Of a stretch of DNA of 31,410 nucleotides, positions 27,356-31,410 are shown in pieces (within the stretch, counting starts at the first letter, position 1; each line of letters opens with the position of its first letter). A program made the position numbers and the translations under genes. Source of the DNA: JAIFWV01 sp964580495 (GTDB taxonomy: Bacteria; Patescibacteriota; Doudnabacteria; UBA920; O2-02-FULL-48-8); NCBI GenBank assembly GCA_964580495.1, contig CAZOKE010000010.1, forward strand, positions 1 to 31,410, in the 5' to 3' direction. The notes beneath the pieces are model-generated. The model saw nothing but the letters and a program-made list of their open reading frames with translations, did no database searches and was not told where the DNA came from.

Positions 27356-27904
27356 ATGAATTTTCAGTCAAAAAGCATTCTCGCAGTCGTCCTAGTCATA
27401 ATAGCTTTGGCTTTGGGTTATTTTGCTGTCTTACCCAGATGGGCCAGTTATAAAGACGCCAGAGCGCAATTGGCAGATGCCAATACCAAGCATGAACAGC
27501 TTGTCGCAGCTCAGAAACAGCTTGATAGTTTTCTTGCGGAATACCGCCAGCATTTGACTGAAGCCCAAAATTTGAACAATTCACTGCCTTTGAATGAAGG
27601 ACAAGTCTATAACTTTTTGAAAAACTTGGATGATTTAAGCAAGGCCACCGGTTTGTCACTGGGCAACCTTTCTATAGTCGACAGTCCCGATGCGGATCCC
27701 TTGGGAGCGGGGCCAAATACGATCCGGGCGGTTAATGTTTCGTTTGTGACTTCGGGCAGTTCGGCTGCCGTCACCCAATTTTTGAGCAAAATCGAATCGA
27801 ACTTGAGGATTATCGATATTACCAATATTGACATGAGCAGCGATGACAACACCGGCAACATTATCAAATACCAAATAAAATTGCGGGTCTATTACCAAAA
27901 ATAA
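27356..27904 (+). CDS. pilO: Type IV pilus assembly protein PilO
   Basis: 182 residues. One membrane helix (about 6-23) with a short cytoplasmic tail, then a coiled coil (32-75) and a ferredoxin-like domain (about 85-182) with LSLGNLSIVDS and VSFVTSGSSAAVTQFLSKIE, the usual PilO core. It pairs with PilN on the outer face of the membrane. Its order, spacing and length fit. Confidence 0.9.
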   Translation: MNFQSKSILAVVLVIIALALGYFAVLPRWASYKDARAQLADANTKHEQLVAAQKQLDSFLAEYRQHLTEAQNLNNSLPLNEGQVYNFLKNLDDLSKATGLSLGNLSIVDSPDADPLGAGPNTIRAVNVSFVTSGSSAAVTQFLSKIESNLRIIDITNIDMSSDDNTGNIIKYQIKLRVYYQK

Positions 27905-27905
27905 T

Positions 27906-28244
27906 ATGGACAGAAAAAAAATTTATATCGCGATTATCGTTGTCTGCTTCGGAGCCACTGGCGTAATTTTGTATTTTAATTTCCGTTCTGCTCCAGCCAG
28001 CCCGCCAGCGCCGGCGGTACTAAACCAGGTTTCGACCGGGACCGACACTACCACGGCTCCGCGTCCGGCTATTTCGAGCATTCCCGGCAGCATGGTTTAC
28101 CCGGCTCCAACCGTATTTCCGAATGACTCCAAATTCGATTGGAGTCTGCTGCAGAATTCCAAATTCCAAAGCCTTACTCTGGATCCGGTAATTACTTTGG
28201 ATCCGAGTGAAGTTGGCCGCGATGATCCTTTTAAACCATTTTAG
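27906..28244 (+). CDS. Short PilP-position protein of the pilus operon
   Basis: 112 residues: a membrane helix (5-23), a Pro/Ala/Thr-rich flexible region (30-65), then a conserved-looking end FDWSLLQNSKFQSLTLDPV...SEVGRDDPFKPF. The GRxxPFxPF finish resembles the PilP/PilQ-interacting tail. True PilP has an added beta domain that is missing, and no secretin is seen here, so the role differs from diderm PilP. It begins 1 bp after the pilO stop. Confidence 0.7.
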   Translation: MDRKKIYIAIIVVCFGATGVILYFNFRSAPASPPAPAVLNQVSTGTDTTTAPRPAISSIPGSMVYPAPTVFPNDSKFDWSLLQNSKFQSLTLDPVITLDPSEVGRDDPFKPF

Positions 28245-28247
28245 CCC

Positions 28248-30011
28248 ATGGCTTCTAACCAAACCGCGACGGCAACCTCCAAAATAGCGAGTTTTGAAAA
28301 CTTCTTGGTGGAAAAGAAGTTTTTAAGTATCGAAGCGCTGAACCAAGCCAAAACCGAAAGTGCCACAGCCCACCGAAACCTTTTCGATTATCTCGTGTCC
28401 GAAAAGGTTATCGGGGAGGAAGATTTAACCAAGGCGCGGGGCCTCTTTTTTAATTTACCGTATGTCGATCTAAAGACGACGACCGTGAAAAAAGAAGTGC
28501 TTGATTCGGTCTCCAAGGACGCGATCAGTCATTACAAATTCATGCCGTTTGAGATCGAGGGCAACGTCCTAAAAGTTGCCATTACTGATCCCACCAACCT
28601 CGGGGCGCTGGAAGCTTTGGAATTCGTATCCCAGAAGAAAAACCTCAAAGTTGAAATCTATATCACTTCGCTGTCCAGTTTTGCTTCTGTTTCGCGGAAA
28701 TCAGGAAGCCTGACCAAGGAAGTCAGCCAGGCTTTGCGGGAAGTTGAAAAGAAAGAGCAGGATGAAGATCGGAAAGTCACTAAAGTTGAAAAGCCGGTCG
28801 AGCAAAAAATTGTCGACGAAGCCCCGATTTCAAAAATCGTCGACGTTATCCTCCGGCACGCTATTGAAGGCCGCGCTTCCGATATTCACATTGAACCAAC
28901 AGAAGATGATTTGCGGGTGCGTTATCGAATTGACGGGGTATTGCACAGCTCTTTGATTCTCCCGAAAACAGTCCATGCCGCCATTGTCTCGCGCGTAAAG
29001 ATCCTTTCCAACCTGAAGATTGACGAACAACGTTTGCCGCAAGACGGCCGTTTCCACATCAACCTGGAAGGCAAGCCTATAGATTTTCGTGTTTCGACTT
29101 TTCCCACTGTGATCGGCGAAAAAGTCGTGCTCCGTATCTTGGACAAATCTACCGGCGCTCCGACTTTGGAAGAACTTGGGATTTTTGGCAAACGCCTGGA
29201 AATGGTTTTGGATTCCATTAAAAAACCGCACGGGATGTTCCTGATGACCGGCCCTACCGGCAGCGGCAAATCGACTACCCTGTATGCGATCCTGTCCATG
29301 CTCAACCAGCCCGGAGTGAACATCGTGACTTTGGAAGATCCAGTGGAATATTTTATGGATGGCGTGAACCAAGCCCAAATCCGTCCCGAAATTGGTTTGA
29401 CATTTGCGTCAGGATTGCGCTCTATTTTGCGCCAAGACCCGAACATCATCATGGTTGGTGAAATCCGCGACAAGGAAACCGCGGAACTGGCCGTGAACTC
29501 GGCTCTAACCGGACACTTGGTATTTTCGACTCTGCACACCAACAGCGCGGCTGGAGCGATTCCCAGGCTCATGGATATGGGCATTGAACCTTATCTGCTC
29601 ACAGCGTCTTTGAACTTATTGGCGGCCCAGCGTTTGGTCCGGAAAATTTGCGATAAATGTATTACCGAAACCAAACCGTCGACAGCGGTTGAGGAACTCG
29701 TCCGGGAAGAACTGAAAAATATCAAACCGGAAGAGCTGGAAGGAGTTGATACAAAAAACCTGAAGGTTTACATCGGCCGCGGTTGTCCTGTCTGCGGCAA
29801 TACGGGTTACCGAGGCCGCATCGGAATTTACGAAGTTATAGTTGTTAATAAAAAAATTCAGGATTTGATTAATAATCGGACCCCGGCCATTAAGATAGAG
29901 GAGTACGCAACCAAAGAAGAAGGCATGCTTTTGATGAAGCAAGACGGTATTTTAAAATCACTCCGTGGTTTAACCACGGTGGAAGAGGTTATTCGCGCAA
30001 CAAAGGAATAA
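28248..30011 (+). CDS. pilB: Type IV pilus extension ATPase PilB
   Basis: 587 residues. The N-terminal MshEN-type domain covers about 10-150 (FENFLVEKKFLSIEAL... and FMPFEIEGNVLKVAITDP). A flexible linker follows, then N2 and the C-terminal RecA-like ATPase. Walker A GPTGSGKST is at about 335-343, the Asp box at about 360-376 (VTLEDPVEYFMDGV), Walker B MVGEIRDKETAE at about 402, and the His box LVFSTLHTNSA at about 424. Two CxxC pairs (CDKC near 469 and CPVC near 514) form the zinc site found in PilB/GspE. It drives pilus extension from the cytoplasm. 3 bp after the preceding gene. Confidence 0.95.
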   Translation: MASNQTATATSKIASFENFLVEKKFLSIEALNQAKTESATAHRNLFDYLVSEKVIGEEDLTKARGLFFNLPYVDLKTTTVKKEVLDSVSKDAISHYKFMPFEIEGNVLKVAITDPTNLGALEALEFVSQKKNLKVEIYITSLSSFASVSRKSGSLTKEVSQALREVEKKEQDEDRKVTKVEKPVEQKIVDEAPISKIVDVILRHAIEGRASDIHIEPTEDDLRVRYRIDGVLHSSLILPKTVHAAIVSRVKILSNLKIDEQRLPQDGRFHINLEGKPIDFRVSTFPTVIGEKVVLRILDKSTGAPTLEELGIFGKRLEMVLDSIKKPHGMFLMTGPTGSGKSTTLYAILSMLNQPGVNIVTLEDPVEYFMDGVNQAQIRPEIGLTFASGLRSILRQDPNIIMVGEIRDKETAELAVNSALTGHLVFSTLHTNSAAGAIPRLMDMGIEPYLLTASLNLLAAQRLVRKICDKCITETKPSTAVEELVREELKNIKPEELEGVDTKNLKVYIGRGCPVCGNTGYRGRIGIYEVIVVNKKIQDLINNRTPAIKIEEYATKEEGMLLMKQDGILKSLRGLTTVEEVIRATKE

Positions 30012-30017
30012 ATTTTT

Positions 30018-30425
30018 ATGTATAAATTAATTTTTATCCATCCCAACCAAAAGCTTTCCGCTCTATACCAAAAAAAGCTTACACCGTACTTTAGCGTGGA
30101 TTCAGCTCATGATGGTTTGTCTGGTGTCAGGCTCATAACCAAAAACCGGCCGCATATAATCGTCAGCGAATTTCATCTACCCGACATATCCGGGACTTCG
30201 GTTTTGCAATTTGTCCGCAATCACCAGCATTTGAACTCCGTCCCATTTATCTTCCTAAGCGAACTCAACCCCAATCTGGAAAGCCTGAACCTGGGGGCGA
30301 ACGAGTGGTTGATTTTGGCAGAAGCCAACCCTGATAAACTTCTAGAGACGTGCTTTAAGCATTTAAAAGTTAACCGCCCATATTCCTTTGCGGGTTTGAG
30401 CGGACAGGAATTTTCATATGTATAA
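30018..30425 (+). CDS. Degenerate receiver-domain protein (pseudo-receiver)
   Basis: 135 residues with the beta-alpha fold of a response-regulator receiver (LIFIHPNQKLSALYQKKL, HIIVSEFHLPDISGTSVLQF, VPFIFLSELNP) and a short tail, but the phosphorylation chemistry is lost. The phospho-acceptor Asp is Glu (E51), the acidic pair is His-Pro (H8-P9), and the conserved Lys near residue 100 is Leu. It probably acts as a phosphorylation-independent protein-binding module. It lies between pilB and pilT and overlaps pilT by 8 bp, so it is likely a regulator or adaptor of the pilus motors. Confidence 0.85.
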   Translation: MYKLIFIHPNQKLSALYQKKLTPYFSVDSAHDGLSGVRLITKNRPHIIVSEFHLPDISGTSVLQFVRNHQHLNSVPFIFLSELNPNLESLNLGANEWLILAEANPDKLLETCFKHLKVNRPYSFAGLSGQEFSYV

Positions 30426-31410
30426 ATCGACAGAGCTGGAAATTAATAAACTCCTCAATGTTGTGCTCCAGAAAAACGCCTCTGACCTCCATTTGGTTGC
30501 GGGGAAGCCGCCGATTATTCGCGTGGACAGCCAACTTGTCGAGCTTACGGATTATGAAACGCTTTCCGGAGCGGCCATCGGTCAGCTGATCGACGTTTTG
30601 CTCGCCTCCGAGGAGCGGAGGCGCCAGTTTAAAGAAAATTTAGAGCTCGATTTTTCTTATTCTTACAAGGACAATCTTCGCTTCCGCGTGAATGTCTACA
30701 TGCAAAAAGGATTTCCGGCGGCGGCTTTGCGTCTCATCTCCAACAAAATTCCAACTGTCGAAGAGTTGAACCTCCCTGATCAGCTGAAAGAGTTTACGAA
30801 AAATAAGCAGGGCTTGGTCCTAATCTGCGGACCGACCGGGCACGGCAAAACGACAACCCTGGCATCGTTGATCGATTTGATCAACCATGAGCGCGAGGAA
30901 AACATTCTTACTATCGAAGACCCGATCGAATATGTCTATACCCAGGACAAGAGTCTGGTCAACCAGCGCGAAGTGGGGCAGGACACCAAATCATTTGGCA
31001 AAGCCTTGCGCTCTGCGCTTCGCGAAGATCCCAATGTGGTGTTGGTCGGTGAAATGCGCGACTTTGAATCCATCGCAAGCACAATTACCATTGCCGAAAC
31101 CGGGCACTTGGTGTTTGCAACTTTGCATACCAATGACGCGGCCCAGAGCATCGACCGTATCATTGACGTTTTTCCGTCGTACCAGCAAAACCAGATTCGA
31201 AGCCAGCTGTCTACTATCCTTTTGGGTGTGATCTCCCAGCGTTTGCTGCCCCGCATCGGCGGTGGGCGATTGCCGGCTGTGGAAATCATGCTTAATAACA
31301 ATGCTGTGGCCAATGTCATTCGCGAAGGCAAAACATACGAATTGCCAAACATTATCAACACCGGCACGACTTCCGGCATGATTTCCCTGGTCCGCAGGTT
31401 GGCCCAGCTG
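30418..31410 (+). CDS. pilT: Type IV pilus retraction ATPase PilT (3' end outside window)
   Basis: 331 codons are present and the frame is still open at the window end. The N-terminal domain has INKLLNVVLQKNASDLHLVA with the DLHL signature. The RecA-like part has Walker A GPTGHGKTTT (about 141-150), the Asp box ILTIEDPIEYVY (about 163), Walker B VVLVGEMRDFESI (about 206) and His-box sequence GHLVFATLHTNDA (about 230). It retracts the pilus and powers twitching and DNA uptake. It starts by overlapping the end of the receiver gene. The His in the P-loop in place of the usual Ser is a minor variation. Confidence 0.95.
   Translation, partial: MYKSTELEINKLLNVVLQKNASDLHLVAGKPPIIRVDSQLVELTDYETLSGAAIGQLIDVLLASEERRRQFKENLELDFSYSYKDNLRFRVNVYMQKGFPAAALRLISNKIPTVEELNLPDQLKEFTKNKQGLVLICGPTGHGKTTTLASLIDLINHEREENILTIEDPIEYVYTQDKSLVNQREVGQDTKSFGKALRSALREDPNVVLVGEMRDFESIASTITIAETGHLVFATLHTNDAAQSIDRIIDVFPSYQQNQIRSQLSTILLGVISQRLLPRIGGGRLPAVEIMLNNNAVANVIREGKTYELPNIINTGTTSGMISLVRRLAQL

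Noticed and set aside
28830..29584. Long minus-strand ORFs inside pilB
   Set aside because: They overlap the well-supported ATPase frame and show no family features.
1..31410. CRISPR array
   Set aside because: No series of regularly spaced identical repeats was seen anywhere in the window.

Overview
The window looks like a chromosomal segment of a Candidate Phyla Radiation (Patescibacteria) bacterium. The evidence is indirect. Many genes are short and lack a clear Shine-Dalgarno. A compact type IV pilus operon is present (pilM, N, O, a P-like gene, B, T). An exported HNH-like nuclease, a short ComEC and a lamin-tail protein sit together, and DUF5667-like, orphan VKOR and class F/E-like sortase genes follow. 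The 16S rRNA gene ends in its own terminator, with no 23S gene behind it. I cannot assign a lineage below this level.

Layout. (1) 1-47 is the 3' end of 16S rRNA including the anti-Shine-Dalgarno. (2) 36-5957 is a 5.9 kb A+T-rich integrated element. It is bounded by a perfect 31-bp direct repeat (36-66 and 5958-5988) that begins inside the 16S 3' end. It carries a tyrosine recombinase beside the left end, an RNase HI-like protein, an unknown basic protein, a winged-helix replication-initiator candidate, an origin-like repeat region, a secreted collagen-like protein and two small membrane proteins. Its left end also brings a diverged but structurally matching copy of the 16S trailer, so the rRNA 3' end is rebuilt after insertion; the displaced host trailer lies at 5958-6238. 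(3) 6.2-9.1 kb holds an HTH/Doc toxin-antitoxin pair, a DUF5667-like protein, a ribbon-helix-helix protein, a broken coiled-coil gene and palindromic repeats. (4) 9.2-12.4 kb is the nuclease-ComEC-lamin-tail locus, probably for DNA uptake. (5) 12.5-17.5 kb carries envelope and small genes: LysM/lysozyme-like (frameshifted), cold-shock protein, DUF2127, VKOR, and a Thr/Asn/Ser-rich surface protein followed by two sortases. (6) 17.6-23.2 kb carries an FAD oxidoreductase, a membrane glycosyltransferase overlapping a polysaccharide deacetylase, a metalloprotease, a membrane-anchored methyltransferase and a secreted protein. (7) 23.3-25.6 kb has a frameshifted MFS transporter, tRNA-Ala(UGC), tRNA-Ile(GAU) and a duplicated tRNA-Ile 3' end. 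(8) 25.7 kb to the window end is the type IV pilus operon, with a degenerate receiver-domain protein between pilB and pilT.

The most interesting system is the element that integrates at the anti-Shine-Dalgarno end of the 16S rRNA gene and supplies a replacement trailer with covarying hairpins and a terminator. Two structured RNAs in the same element (a pseudoknot-like fold at 3027-3090 and a multi-hairpin leader at 4399-4548) deserve a second look. Four genes carry single-base frameshifts, so sequence or assembly error should be checked before calling them pseudogenes. Several genes have a -10 box 6-8 nt before the ATG, which suggests leaderless mRNAs.
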